Source: Muribaculaceae bacterium (GTDB taxonomy: Bacteria; Bacteroidota; Bacteroidia; Bacteroidales; Muribaculaceae). Taken from it: 51,776 bases of DNA. The stretch lies in contig JAFOXR010000010.1 of NCBI GenBank assembly GCA_017391675.1, positions 1 to 51,776 of the forward strand, read 5' to 3'. This document shows positions 17,549 through 26,416 of the stretch, piece after piece (within the stretch, counting starts at the first letter, position 1; the number at the start of each line of letters is the position of its first letter). Under the pieces are notes generated by a model. The model did not search any database, had not been told where the DNA came from, and saw nothing but the letters and a program-made list of their open reading frames with translations. Made by a program: the position numbers and the translations under genes.

Positions 17549-18526
17549 ATGAAGCAAATGGATAAGGATATAGATGTTGTAATAGCATGGGTAGATGGTA
17601 ATGATCCTGTGCATCGTGCTAGCCGACTTGCATATACCGAAAATAAGCTGGATAATGTGCGTGATGATGTTGCAGGCGAAACCCGTTATCGTCAAGTGGG
17701 TGAAATTAACTACTGCATAGCTTCAATCAATAAATTTGCTCCATGGGTGAGAAGTATACATATTATTACCGATAATCAGAATCCTCATGTTGAGACTTTC
17801 TTGGAAAAGATTTTTCCTGAAGGGTTTATTCCTGTTCATATAGTAGATCACAAGGAGGTTTTTAGGGGATATGAGAAGTATCTGCCTACATTCAATTCCC
17901 GTGCCATAGAGGCTGTCGCATGGCGTATAAAGGGATTGAGCGAACACTATCTGTATTTTAATGACGATTTCCTTTTAACAAGACCGGTTCAGCCCGAAGA
18001 GTTCTTTGATGGAGATACAAGTATACTGCAGGGCTACAAGGTAAACACATTTGTTGCAAAGGCTTTAAGGGCGTTGCGTCCTCGCAAGAACGGCCATAGC
18101 AAAGTTTCCTTCCGTGATTCGATGCTTAATGCAGCAGAGTATCTGCAAGCACCTAGCTTCATAAGGGTGGTTCATGCGCCGCACCCATTGAGAAAAAGCG
18201 TATGGGAAAAGATTTATACTGAGTATCCTGAAATGATAGAGCGTAATGTGCGTCATCGTTTCCGTCACAAGGAGCAATTCAATACGCAGTCGTTATATTA
18301 TATCTATGCACTCAGGAATGGGTTGGCTCGCATGTCGGGTATAAAGGACAGTTATCTGTATCTTGAACCTTCAGGTAAATCCTTGTCAAAGGTACAGCGA
18401 AGGCTGCGTCGGTTTGATTCGGTCAAGAATGCCCATTGCTGCTGCTTCAATTCTCTGGACAAAGCTTCGCCCGAAGTATTTGAAGAGGTGATGAAATGGA
18501 TTAAGAACAAGCTGGAGATTATTTAG
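17549..18526 (+). CDS. Stealth family sugar-phosphate transferase (second copy)
   Basis: A second Stealth protein, 325 residues, clearly diverged from the first. CR1 is DVVIAWVDGNDPVH, the more canonical WVDG form (the first copy has YVNG). CR2 contains GEINYCIASINKFAPWVRSI, then LPTFNSRAIEAVAWRIKGLS and YLYFNDDFLL. CR3 follows with VVHAPHPLRKSVWEKI and HRFRHKEQFN, and CR4 is CCFNSLDKAS near the C-terminus. No membrane segments. It starts 13 bases after the CEOS-like gene. Its stop overlaps the stop of the convergent WYL gene by three bases (TTAG on the plus strand carries both stops), so no spacer exists for a dedicated terminator. Confidence 0.94.
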   Translation: MKQMDKDIDVVIAWVDGNDPVHRASRLAYTENKLDNVRDDVAGETRYRQVGEINYCIASINKFAPWVRSIHIITDNQNPHVETFLEKIFPEGFIPVHIVDHKEVFRGYEKYLPTFNSRAIEAVAWRIKGLSEHYLYFNDDFLLTRPVQPEEFFDGDTSILQGYKVNTFVAKALRALRPRKNGHSKVSFRDSMLNAAEYLQAPSFIRVVHAPHPLRKSVWEKIYTEYPEMIERNVRHRFRHKEQFNTQSLYYIYALRNGLARMSGIKDSYLYLEPSGKSLSKVQRRLRRFDSVKNAHCCCFNSLDKASPEVFEEVMKWIKNKLEII

Positions 18527-19416
18527 TATTGTTCCAGGGTTGCGCGTAGCTGTGAAATGACCATTGCCTTGAGTTCAGGTGGTGCTACTACTTGCACATC
18601 GGCTCCATAAGACAGCAGTTCTGCTACAAAATCGTTGGTAATGAACATGTGATAATGGAACAGGGAATACTGATCATGTATTTCCTCTGACTGGCTATGG
18701 TGGAGAGGCAGTGCACGAAGGTATTTTGCCTTGCTGGGTGTGGTTCTTATAACGATATCCTTAGCGTCTCCTTTGCTAGTCATGATGCCAAAGCAATCGT
18801 TGAAGTATTTATGGGCATCAAAGTCGCCAGGCAGTTCAAATGTATCGGAAGTTATTACAAGGTCGATGATGCGGTCTAGCGAGTAGGTCTTGATTTTTTT
18901 GTCTTTCAGATTATAGCCTATCACATACCATAGCTGCTTGTACAGTCTCACGCAATAAGGCTCGATGACGATATCGTGTGACGCATTTACCCTATTGTGT
19001 GCTTTATACGAGAATGTAATTCTGTTGCAGGTCTTGAGCGCTTGCATCACTACAGGCAGATTGATGCGTGCCGACGGCACTTCTTCCAGAATAATGCGGT
19101 TGCTCACATCGTGCGAGTCGCGCAGCATGCCGCTCATGGAAGCCGAGTCTAGCAGCAGATTGAGCATGCGAGAAGACTGCGCACTATTATCGTTGGCTAT
19201 ATAATATTCGTAGGTTGAGGTGTCATTCTCAATTTCAATGTTGAACATCTCGGCAATGCCTTGCCTATAGTTGTAGAATGAACGGCGCGACATGGGATTG
19301 CCGTCGGAAATAGAAGAATTCACCCACAAGTTGTTGAGTTCCTCGCGGGTGATTCTTCCATATCGTTGTATAGTATCTACTATCCAGATGTATTTATTGA
19401 CAATATTTTTAGCCAT
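18523..19416 (-). CDS. WYL-domain transcriptional regulator
   Basis: A 297-residue regulator. The N-terminal ~60 residues form a winged-helix-like DNA-binding region (GRITREELNNLWVNSS then SRRSFYNYRQGIAEMF). The WYL domain begins near residue 120, with ITFSYKAHNR, VIEPYCVRLYKQLWYVIGYN (the W-Y pattern) and the YSLDRI strand. A WCX-like C-terminal domain follows. WYL domains sense small ligands or nucleic acids, and members often control catabolic, stress or defence genes. It lies 19 bases after the symporter gene and may end the permease-NamZ-symporter run, which would make those genes its likely targets. Confidence 0.9.
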   Translation of the reverse strand: MAKNIVNKYIWIVDTIQRYGRITREELNNLWVNSSISDGNPMSRRSFYNYRQGIAEMFNIEIENDTSTYEYYIANDNSAQSSRMLNLLLDSASMSGMLRDSHDVSNRIILEEVPSARINLPVVMQALKTCNRITFSYKAHNRVNASHDIVIEPYCVRLYKQLWYVIGYNLKDKKIKTYSLDRIIDLVITSDTFELPGDFDAHKYFNDCFGIMTSKGDAKDIVIRTTPSKAKYLRALPLHHSQSEEIHDQYSLFHYHMFITNDFVAELLSYGADVQVVAPPELKAMVISQLRATLEQY

Positions 19417-19435
19417 TGTCGTGTTTCAGCGGTTT

Positions 19436-20896
19436 TTAAACCGTTTCATCTACCTTTTCTTTCTTAGCGATAAGAGCAAGCCCTATCACAGTAACAAGAG
19501 CATTCAAAAGAAGCAGTTCAAAGCTCATCACATAACCGAAGCTGTTCAACAGCCAGTCTTGAACGAAGTAGCATATTACAGGAGATGCGATGCACACGAA
19601 AGGAACTAATCCGTCACGCACTTTGTTCTTAATGAACATGCCGAATACGAACAGACCAAGAATAGGACCATAAGTGTAACTAGCGATAGAATATACAGCG
19701 CTGATAGCGTCCTGGCTATTCAAGTAGTAGAATACGATGATAACGATTGCCATTACTACTGCCATTGAGATGTGTACCAATTCTCGTTTGCTGTTTTCCT
19801 TGCTCTTGTCTTCTTTATTCTGAGTCTTCAAGATGTCTACTGTGAACGATGTGGTAAGAGCTGTAAGGGCAGAGCCTGCAGCCGAATAAGCCGCTGCACA
19901 CAAGCCTAGGATAAACAGGATACCCACAATGATAGGCATTGTGTTGCCTGCCGCAATAAGACCGAACAGGTCGTCCGATTTGTCGGCTACGATATTCATC
20001 TTGCCTGCATATTGGTAAAGCAGTACTCCTAGGCAAAGGAACAGGCCTACAACAAATACTTGAGTAACTGCGCTCACAAGCATATTCTTCTGAGATTCCT
20101 TGAAGTTCTTGCATGCAAGATTGCGTTGCATCATGTCCTGGTCAAGACCGCATGTAGCAATCACCATGAAAATTCCTGCAATGAATTGCTTCCAGAAATA
20201 AGTGCCTTCCTTAGGATTGTCAAAGTAGAACAGCTTGCTGTGAGGATCGTCGGCAATAGCACCGAAGATGTCGCCGAAACCGTATCCTAGGCTGTTGGCA
20301 ATGATGATGATGCAAAGTACTACCGAAGCCACAAGGCAGAACGACTTCAGGGTGTCGGTCCATATAACGGTTTTTACGCCGCCTTGCTTAGTATAAAGCC
20401 ATATCAAGGCAACGGTGAAAAGCACATTAACTTCAAAAGGTATTCCCAATGGAAGGAACACTAGTGCCTGAAGTGTTACGCACACCACATAGAAGCGCAC
20501 TGCAGCTCCGAGCATCTTTGAAACAAAGAAGAACCACGCGCCGCTCTTGTGAGTGCTTGAGCCGAAGCGTTGTGCCAAGTATCCGTAAATTGAAACCAGA
20601 TTACGCTTATAGAACATCGGAACAAGCATGAATGCTATGATTGCGTATCCTACGATGAATCCGAATTGCATTTGAAGGTATGAGAACCCTTTGGCTTCAA
20701 CCATTCCAGGAACCGACACGAATGTAACTCCCGAAATAGCGGCTCCCATGGTAGCAAAAGATACGATGTACCAAGGCGCTTTTACGCTGTCGGCATAGAA
20801 TCCGGCGTCTTTACTCTTGCGGTTTGCCAAGAAGGTTATAAAGAATAGCAGGCAGAAGTAGCCCACAATTGTTGCTAATACTATCCAAGGTGTCAT
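19436..20896 (-). CDS. Sodium:solute symporter (SSS family)
   Basis: A 486-residue inner-membrane transporter with about 13 hydrophobic segments. Family marks are ATMGAAISGVTFVSVPGMV (sodium/substrate-binding TM1 region), FMLVPMFYKRNLVSIYGYL (SSS signature region), GGVKTVIWTDTLKSF and GLCAAAYSAAGSALTALTTS. It is co-directional with namZ, whose stop lies 36 bases upstream. In Tannerella forsythia an SSS-type carrier (MurT) imports N-acetylmuramic acid, the product of NamZ, so MurNAc is a reasonable guess here. SSS substrate specificity cannot be read from sequence alone. Confidence 0.93.
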   Translation of the reverse strand: MTPWIVLATIVGYFCLLFFITFLANRKSKDAGFYADSVKAPWYIVSFATMGAAISGVTFVSVPGMVEAKGFSYLQMQFGFIVGYAIIAFMLVPMFYKRNLVSIYGYLAQRFGSSTHKSGAWFFFVSKMLGAAVRFYVVCVTLQALVFLPLGIPFEVNVLFTVALIWLYTKQGGVKTVIWTDTLKSFCLVASVVLCIIIIANSLGYGFGDIFGAIADDPHSKLFYFDNPKEGTYFWKQFIAGIFMVIATCGLDQDMMQRNLACKNFKESQKNMLVSAVTQVFVVGLFLCLGVLLYQYAGKMNIVADKSDDLFGLIAAGNTMPIIVGILFILGLCAAAYSAAGSALTALTTSFTVDILKTQNKEDKSKENSKRELVHISMAVVMAIVIIVFYYLNSQDAISAVYSIASYTYGPILGLFVFGMFIKNKVRDGLVPFVCIASPVICYFVQDWLLNSFGYVMSFELLLLNALVTVIGLALIAKKEKVDETV

Positions 20897-20931
20897 ATGA
20901 AAAGTTTTATCTTAAAAGTTTTTATTTGTTA

Positions 20932-22110
20932 TTATTCTTCATATAGCAAGTATGGGCGGCGTTGCTGCTTGAAACTAGCAACATCATCGGTCCATGTAGC
21001 CTTAATTTCGCTCGCTGTTTTACCCGATTTTATCATCTTGCGTATTTCTCCGTCGCCGATAAGAAGTTCGAAGAAACTGCGGAAGAAATGATCGTCAAGA
21101 TTCAGGTTCTTGTAGGCATCAATTACATATTCAAGGTTCACTCCCATAGCGATAGCTTCATCTTCGGTAATATTAGAAAGATCTACGCCATAGCATTCAC
21201 GGTCAAGTTGAGGAGGATTCTTTGCTCCGTCAACGCTGCGAGGAGTGAATTTGTAGTCATATCCCTTCATGTTAGGGTGTCCATAGCATAGGAAAGGCTT
21301 GTCGGTTCCTCTACCCAAGCTCACTGGAGTTGCTTCAAAGTAGCAAGTTGTAGGGTATAGGTAGATTGCAAGCATATCCCTAAGGTTAGGCGATGGAGCT
21401 ATAGGCAAGCGGTAGCGAGTCTGGTGAGTGTAGTTCTTGCATTTGATTACATGCAGTTTTTGAGAAGGGATTTTAAGCCCGTCTTTCAGCCAGCCTTCTC
21501 CGTTGGCCATAAGCGCAAGTTCTCCCATTGTCATGCCGTGAACCACAGGAATTGGAGCATAGCCTACGCCCGACTTGTATTTCATGTCAAGAATAGGACC
21601 GTCTACATACATTCCGTTAGGGTTAGGGCGGTCAAGTACCATGAATTCCTTGCCGTACTTTGCAGCTGCTTCCATCAGCTTCATCATTGTGATGTAATAA
21701 GTGTAGTATCTCAAACCCACATCTTGAATATCCACTACCAGGACATCAAATTTAGCCATAGTCTTCTTGCTTGGCATGGTGCTTTTGCCGTCGTAAAGCG
21801 ATGCAATAGGAATACCGGTTTGTGCATCTACGCTGCTTGATACATGTTCGCCGGCATCGGCTTTTCCGCGGAATCCGTGTTCGGGAGAGAATATTGTAGT
21901 TACATTCACGCCATTCTCAAGCATGACATCTAGGGTGTGCTTGTTGCCCACCATACCAGTGTGGTTGCTTAGAATTGCAACTCGTTTGTCCTTCAACATA
22001 GGAATGTATTCGCCGATTTGCTCGGCTCCAACCTTAACCGATTCTGCCTTGATGCTCATTGCGCATAGAGCCAAGAGCGAAGCTAGAAGAATACCTTTTA
22101 ATATTTTCAT
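20932..22110 (-). CDS. namZ: NamZ-type exo-beta-N-acetylmuramidase (DUF1343)
   Basis: A secreted or periplasmic glycosidase that removes N-acetylmuramic acid from the non-reducing end of peptidoglycan fragments, as shown for NamZ of Bacillus and Tannerella. The 392-residue protein has a signal peptide (residues ~6-22, ending IKAES). DUF1343 signatures are RVAILSNHTGMVG, TIFSPEHGFRGKADAGE, SLYDGKSTMPSKK, DVLVVDIQDVGLRYYTYY, LDRPNPNG and PSPNLRDMLAIYLYPTTCYFEAT. The HGFRG and DIQD-GxR blocks hold likely catalytic acidic residues. It lies 25 bases after the NCS2 gene and is followed by a symporter, fitting peptidoglycan recycling. Confidence 0.92.
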   Translation of the reverse strand: MKILKGILLASLLALCAMSIKAESVKVGAEQIGEYIPMLKDKRVAILSNHTGMVGNKHTLDVMLENGVNVTTIFSPEHGFRGKADAGEHVSSSVDAQTGIPIASLYDGKSTMPSKKTMAKFDVLVVDIQDVGLRYYTYYITMMKLMEAAAKYGKEFMVLDRPNPNGMYVDGPILDMKYKSGVGYAPIPVVHGMTMGELALMANGEGWLKDGLKIPSQKLHVIKCKNYTHQTRYRLPIAPSPNLRDMLAIYLYPTTCYFEATPVSLGRGTDKPFLCYGHPNMKGYDYKFTPRSVDGAKNPPQLDRECYGVDLSNITEDEAIAMGVNLEYVIDAYKNLNLDDHFFRSFFELLIGDGEIRKMIKSGKTASEIKATWTDDVASFKQQRRPYLLYEE

Positions 22111-22135
22111 GAGACTTATTTATTTATGATTTCTA

Positions 22136-23419
22136 TTAGATAAGGAATTTCATAACAAAAAAAGCTGCAAGGATATATGTTCCAAGGGTGAGTTTCTTGT
22201 AGTTGCCCGAAAGCATATTCACAAGAACATAGCTAAGAACACCAAGCGCGATACCGTCGGAAATACTATAGCACAAAGGCATCATGATGATACAGATGAA
22301 TGCAGGAATGGATTCGGAATAGTTCTTGAAATCAATTTTCACTACCGATGCCATCATCATCACGCCCACAAGCACAAGCACTGGGGCAGTTGCTGCAGCT
22401 GGGATTGAAATGAATAGTGGAGCGAAGAACAATGCCGACAAGAAGCAAAGTCCAGTAACGAATGCTGTGAGGCCTGTGCGTCCGCCTGCTTCTACGCCTG
22501 CCGCACTTTCTACGAATGTTGTTACTGTACTGGTTCCCAGTACGGCACCTCCGGTAGTAGCGACAGCATCTACAAGGAATGCTTGTTTCAGGCGAGGAAT
22601 CTTGCCGTTCTTTATCATGCCGACTCGTGTAGTCACTCCGATGATTGTGCCGATTGTATCAAACAAGTCAACGAAAAGAAGAGTGAACACGATAATAAAC
22701 ATTTCTTTCGAGAATATTTGCGCCCATTCAAATTTACAGAATATAGGTTCAATTGAAGGAGGAGCACTCAATACGCCGTTAATATTGGTAACACCTAGAG
22801 GGATTCCTATCAATGCGGTGATGATGATTCCTATCATCAAAGCACCCGTTACATTCTTAATCAATAGAATAGACGATAATATGATGCCTATGATGCATAC
22901 TAGAGCCGAACCTGTTGTAATGTCTCCTATGCTCACTAGTGTAGCTTCATTGTTTATCACCACTCCAGCACTGTTTAATCCTATGAATGCTATATATATT
23001 CCAATACCTACGCTTATCGAATTTTTGAGGGTTTCGGGAATCACATCAACAATTTTTTCGCGCAGATTGGATATTGTGAGCAGAATGAATAATATTCCTT
23101 CAATGAACACTGCTGTGAGGGCAAATTGCCATGAATAGCCTAGAATAGAGCACACTGTGTAGGCAAAGAAAGCGTTCAGTCCCATGCCGGGAGCAAGGGC
23201 GAATGGCATCTTCGCATACAAGCCCATAAGCATAGTGGCAACAGCCGATACTACTACTGTTGTGGTGAACAAGGCGCCTTTATCCATACCCGTGTCGCTT
23301 AGGATATTAGGGTTTACAGCTAGTATATAGGCCATGGTGAGGAATGTGGTGATTCCTGCCATGATCTCGGTCTTTACCATATTTTTACTAGAATCAAATC
23401 CAAAAAGTTTTTTAAGCAT
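22136..23419 (-). CDS. NCS2/AzgA-type purine permease
   Basis: A proton-coupled importer of adenine, guanine or hypoxanthine in the AzgA subgroup. It is 427 residues with 12-14 membrane segments. AzgA hallmarks are TEIMAGITTFLTMAYILAVN at the N-terminus, FALAPGMGLNAFFAYTV (substrate-site half-helix), LREKIVDVIPETLKNSISVG, LLFVDLFDTIGTIIGVTTRV and GTSTVTTFVESAAGVEAGGR. It heads the four-gene minus-strand run (NCS2, namZ, symporter, WYL) with 19-36 base gaps, though the purine substrate does not obviously belong with peptidoglycan sugars. Co-transcription is inferred from spacing only. Confidence 0.94.
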   Translation of the reverse strand: MLKKLFGFDSSKNMVKTEIMAGITTFLTMAYILAVNPNILSDTGMDKGALFTTTVVVSAVATMLMGLYAKMPFALAPGMGLNAFFAYTVCSILGYSWQFALTAVFIEGILFILLTISNLREKIVDVIPETLKNSISVGIGIYIAFIGLNSAGVVINNEATLVSIGDITTGSALVCIIGIILSSILLIKNVTGALMIGIIITALIGIPLGVTNINGVLSAPPSIEPIFCKFEWAQIFSKEMFIIVFTLLFVDLFDTIGTIIGVTTRVGMIKNGKIPRLKQAFLVDAVATTGGAVLGTSTVTTFVESAAGVEAGGRTGLTAFVTGLCFLSALFFAPLFISIPAAATAPVLVLVGVMMMASVVKIDFKNYSESIPAFICIIMMPLCYSISDGIALGVLSYVLVNMLSGNYKKLTLGTYILAAFFVMKFLI

Positions 23420-23461
23420 AGGATTATTTCAGTTTATGGTTCATGATTATTGTATGTGCTG

Positions 23462-23469
23462 CAAAGTTA
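23462..23469 (-). promoter_or_regulatory. Candidate -7 element (TAACTTTG) for the NCS2-namZ run
   Basis: Matches TAnnTTTG on the minus strand, about 43 bases before the NCS2 ATG. No TTTG at the expected -33 position. Confidence 0.4.
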
Positions 23470-23589
23470 CTCAAATCATTAGATTTGGAGTGTTTTTATA
23501 ATAAATTGAAATGCGTTTAATATGGTACATTAACACATTTTAATGATTAATGTTGTCCAGTATGGTTAAGCACCGTGATGACAGCTTTT

Positions 23590-26409
23590 TTATTTTTTTA
23601 TACCATTCATTATTACCTCAATGACATTGGGCGATGAAATTATCTTTTTTGCAAGGAATTTCACATCGTTTTCGGTAACATTGCTTAATGTTTTCTCATA
23701 GGAGAACGCATCATCAATTCCAAAAAGCGCCTTGTTCTTAAGGATAGACATGAAATAGTTATTTTCTACTATCTGGCTTTGGCGTGTTTTGGCGATATAT
23801 TCTTTAACTTGACTGAATTTATTGCTATCCGGTCCATTTTGTGCCAATTCGTGTACAATAGAAATTGCTTTTTCAAGCAGTTTCATTGACTGTGCTTCGT
23901 TTGTATCGAAACTGATAGTCATAGTGAGGGTATTCACTGGGACTCTTGCCAGATCTCCACTCACTCCCACACCATAAGTTCCACCTTCTTGTTCACGGAT
24001 TTGCTCAGTGTACATCATAGAAAGAATTTGCCTTAAAATCATGAAAGTGATGCGATTCTTCTGATTATTTTTCACATCGGCGGTGATGTTATAAAGTACC
24101 GTAGTCTTAGGAGTTTCCATCGGAACGGAGAAATGCTTTACTTGGCGGCCTTTTCTTATAGATGGGATTTGCGCTGCGTCGTAGTTTTCCCGTTTCTTGC
24201 TTGATGGAAGTGAGGCAATATACTGTTCTACAAGCGGACGCATCTTTTCAAGGTCTAAATAACCTACGAAAATAAATGAGAAATCTCCGGCATTGGCAAA
24301 TCTTTGACTGAATAATTGACATGCTTTGCTGTAATCAATCTTGTCAAGATTTTCCAGTTTTGGCAATGGTCTTCTTGGATGATTACCGAACATTGTGAGC
24401 GAAATCGAGTCAGATAGAGCCGACATAGGATTAAGGTTACGGTTTCTCATTGCTGTGTATTTGCGTTCCTTCCACGAATTGAATAGTGCCGTGTCTTGAC
24501 GCATGGTAGTAAAACGCAGATACACAAGCTGCAGCATTGTTTCCACATCTTCCACTGTAGAGCCGGCATCAATGCTTTCGCTGATAGGATCTACATGACA
24601 TTGATAAGTTGCTTGTTTACCTGTGAGAACCTTTCCCAGTTCAATATTGGAGAATTCGCCAAGACCTCCCATTCCTGCCAGAGAATTCATGTTGGAATAG
24701 GAATGATAGTCATCGGCGCTGATTAAGGAATATCCGCCTTTGCTCACTGCCGACATTGCAATTTGATTCTTATTGCGGTCGGAATGACGCAAATAAACAG
24801 TTGCGCCATTAGATAATTTCCATATCGTAGCGTTATATTTCTTATCGTAGGATTCTTTTACGATATGTCCTTTGGCAGGCATATTGCTCATAAGGACTTT
24901 AGTTGTGGAATTGTCGATATAAGGTTCCACATTGTCGCTCCACGCTTTATGATAGGCGTCAAGAATCTCTTTTTCGTCAGGAGTAATAGTTCCTTCCTTG
25001 TCTTCACTGCGAAGAATAAGAACCAGATTCTTATCATGGCACACTAGCTTCCTGAAATGTTCGTTTATGGTCTTCAAATCAATGTTGTCTATGAGTTGAA
25101 GATTAATGTCATAAACGGTTTTATCGTCGGGCGCAGGGATATTATGAAGGAAATGGTTGAGGTAAGACTCCACGAAAGCCTCGTTTTGTCTTTCGTTTCT
25201 TGACTTGTAGGCATTTTCGGCAATACTGCGCGACTTGATTTTCAGGCGTTCGTATTCGTTCTCGGTGAAGCCGTATTCATACACTCTTTTCAGTTCGTGT
25301 ACCAATGCGGTTAAAGCTGTTTTCCATTCGTTGTCTTTAAATCGTGCTATTGAAGTGAAAGCCTTCTTGGTACGAGCCACAAGATAGTCCCCATCGGAAA
25401 AAGAGGCTCCCATGAACGGGGGGGTCGGCTTTTGCATAATTTCATTAATGCGTTGTGAAAACATTGCACTAATCATGGATTTAATATAAGAATCGGCAAG
25501 TCCTTCCATTCCAGCTTTTGCCGAGAGGGGAAGATCATCATGCTTGTATTTAATCTCAATGAGATTGGAAGTAAGTTCGTTATCTTTACCTATAGCAATT
25601 ATGGGTGCAGCATTATCCGGAACATTGATAGATAATCTTTCTTTTCTTACTTTCCGGGAAGGAATGTCACTCCATAGAGCTTTGATTTTGGATTCGATTT
25701 CACTAGGATTAATGTCGCCTACGACAACTATGCCTTGTAGTTCGGGACGATACCATTCATGATAATAGTCTTTGAGTTGTTGGTAAGGGAAATTATCTAC
25801 GACTTCCATTATGCCAATAGGCATGCGGTAGGCATAGCGACAGCTGTCAGGGAAAGTTATGGGCAGAATTTTATTGTAAATGCGTAGTGCAGCATTGGTG
25901 TTGGTGCGCCATTCCTCGTGAATTACTTTTCTTTCGGCATCGATTTCTTCTTCTTCCAAGGAGATGAATCCCGACCAGTCATGAAGTATAAGCAAGCAGG
26001 AATCAATTAATTCTTTACGATTTGTGGGAACATTGGAGATGTTGTAAACGGTTTCGTCAAAAGAAGTATAGGCATTCAGGTCTTCACCGAATTTTACTCC
26101 ATTTTCTTGAAGGTAGTTAATAAGTCGTTTTTTAGGGAAATTCTTGGTGCCATTGAATGCCATGTGTTCAAGGAAGTGGGCAAGTCCTCGCTGTGATTCT
26201 TCTTCATTGATAGACCCTACTTTCTGAACTATGTAAAACTCGGCACGAGATTCGGGTAAAGCATTATGGCGAATATAATATGTTAATCCGTTGTCGAGCA
26301 CTCCATGACAAACTGCAGAATCCAGTGGTATAGCAGTGGAAGCATGGCAAATGCTGGATAAAGAACAAAGAACCAATGTTATGAAAAAACACACAAATCG
26401 CATCTTCAT
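23590..26409 (-). CDS. M16 family zinc metallopeptidase (insulinase-like)
   Basis: A 939-residue secreted protease with a signal peptide (residues ~4-24). The inverted zinc motif HxxEH is exact at residues 78-82 (AHFLEHMAFNG). The third ligand lies in AERKVIHEEWR about 75 residues later. Two M16 halves are present; the second (residues ~500-939) has the RExxGGTY-type substrate-binding block, REQEGGTYGVGVSG. This resembles the PqqL/zinc-protease layout of Bacteroidota, where the N-half is catalytic and the C-half is not. It ends the SusC-SusD-DUF4843-PKD-TlpA run, 7 bases after the TlpA gene. The location, coupled to TonB-dependent uptake, suggests it cuts imported peptides in the periplasm. 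Confidence 0.95.
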   Translation of the reverse strand: MKMRFVCFFITLVLCSLSSICHASTAIPLDSAVCHGVLDNGLTYYIRHNALPESRAEFYIVQKVGSINEEESQRGLAHFLEHMAFNGTKNFPKKRLINYLQENGVKFGEDLNAYTSFDETVYNISNVPTNRKELIDSCLLILHDWSGFISLEEEEIDAERKVIHEEWRTNTNAALRIYNKILPITFPDSCRYAYRMPIGIMEVVDNFPYQQLKDYYHEWYRPELQGIVVVGDINPSEIESKIKALWSDIPSRKVRKERLSINVPDNAAPIIAIGKDNELTSNLIEIKYKHDDLPLSAKAGMEGLADSYIKSMISAMFSQRINEIMQKPTPPFMGASFSDGDYLVARTKKAFTSIARFKDNEWKTALTALVHELKRVYEYGFTENEYERLKIKSRSIAENAYKSRNERQNEAFVESYLNHFLHNIPAPDDKTVYDINLQLIDNIDLKTINEHFRKLVCHDKNLVLILRSEDKEGTITPDEKEILDAYHKAWSDNVEPYIDNSTTKVLMSNMPAKGHIVKESYDKKYNATIWKLSNGATVYLRHSDRNKNQIAMSAVSKGGYSLISADDYHSYSNMNSLAGMGGLGEFSNIELGKVLTGKQATYQCHVDPISESIDAGSTVEDVETMLQLVYLRFTTMRQDTALFNSWKERKYTAMRNRNLNPMSALSDSISLTMFGNHPRRPLPKLENLDKIDYSKACQLFSQRFANAGDFSFIFVGYLDLEKMRPLVEQYIASLPSSKKRENYDAAQIPSIRKGRQVKHFSVPMETPKTTVLYNITADVKNNQKNRITFMILRQILSMMYTEQIREQEGGTYGVGVSGDLARVPVNTLTMTISFDTNEAQSMKLLEKAISIVHELAQNGPDSNKFSQVKEYIAKTRQSQIVENNYFMSILKNKALFGIDDAFSYEKTLSNVTENDVKFLAKKIISSPNVIEVIMNGIKK

Positions 26410-26416
26410 GACAGAC

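Noticed and set aside
22326-23138. 270-codon plus-strand open frame opposite the NCS2 permease
   Set aside because: The composition (Thr/Pro/Ile/Val repeats) is that of an antisense reading of hydrophobic helices.
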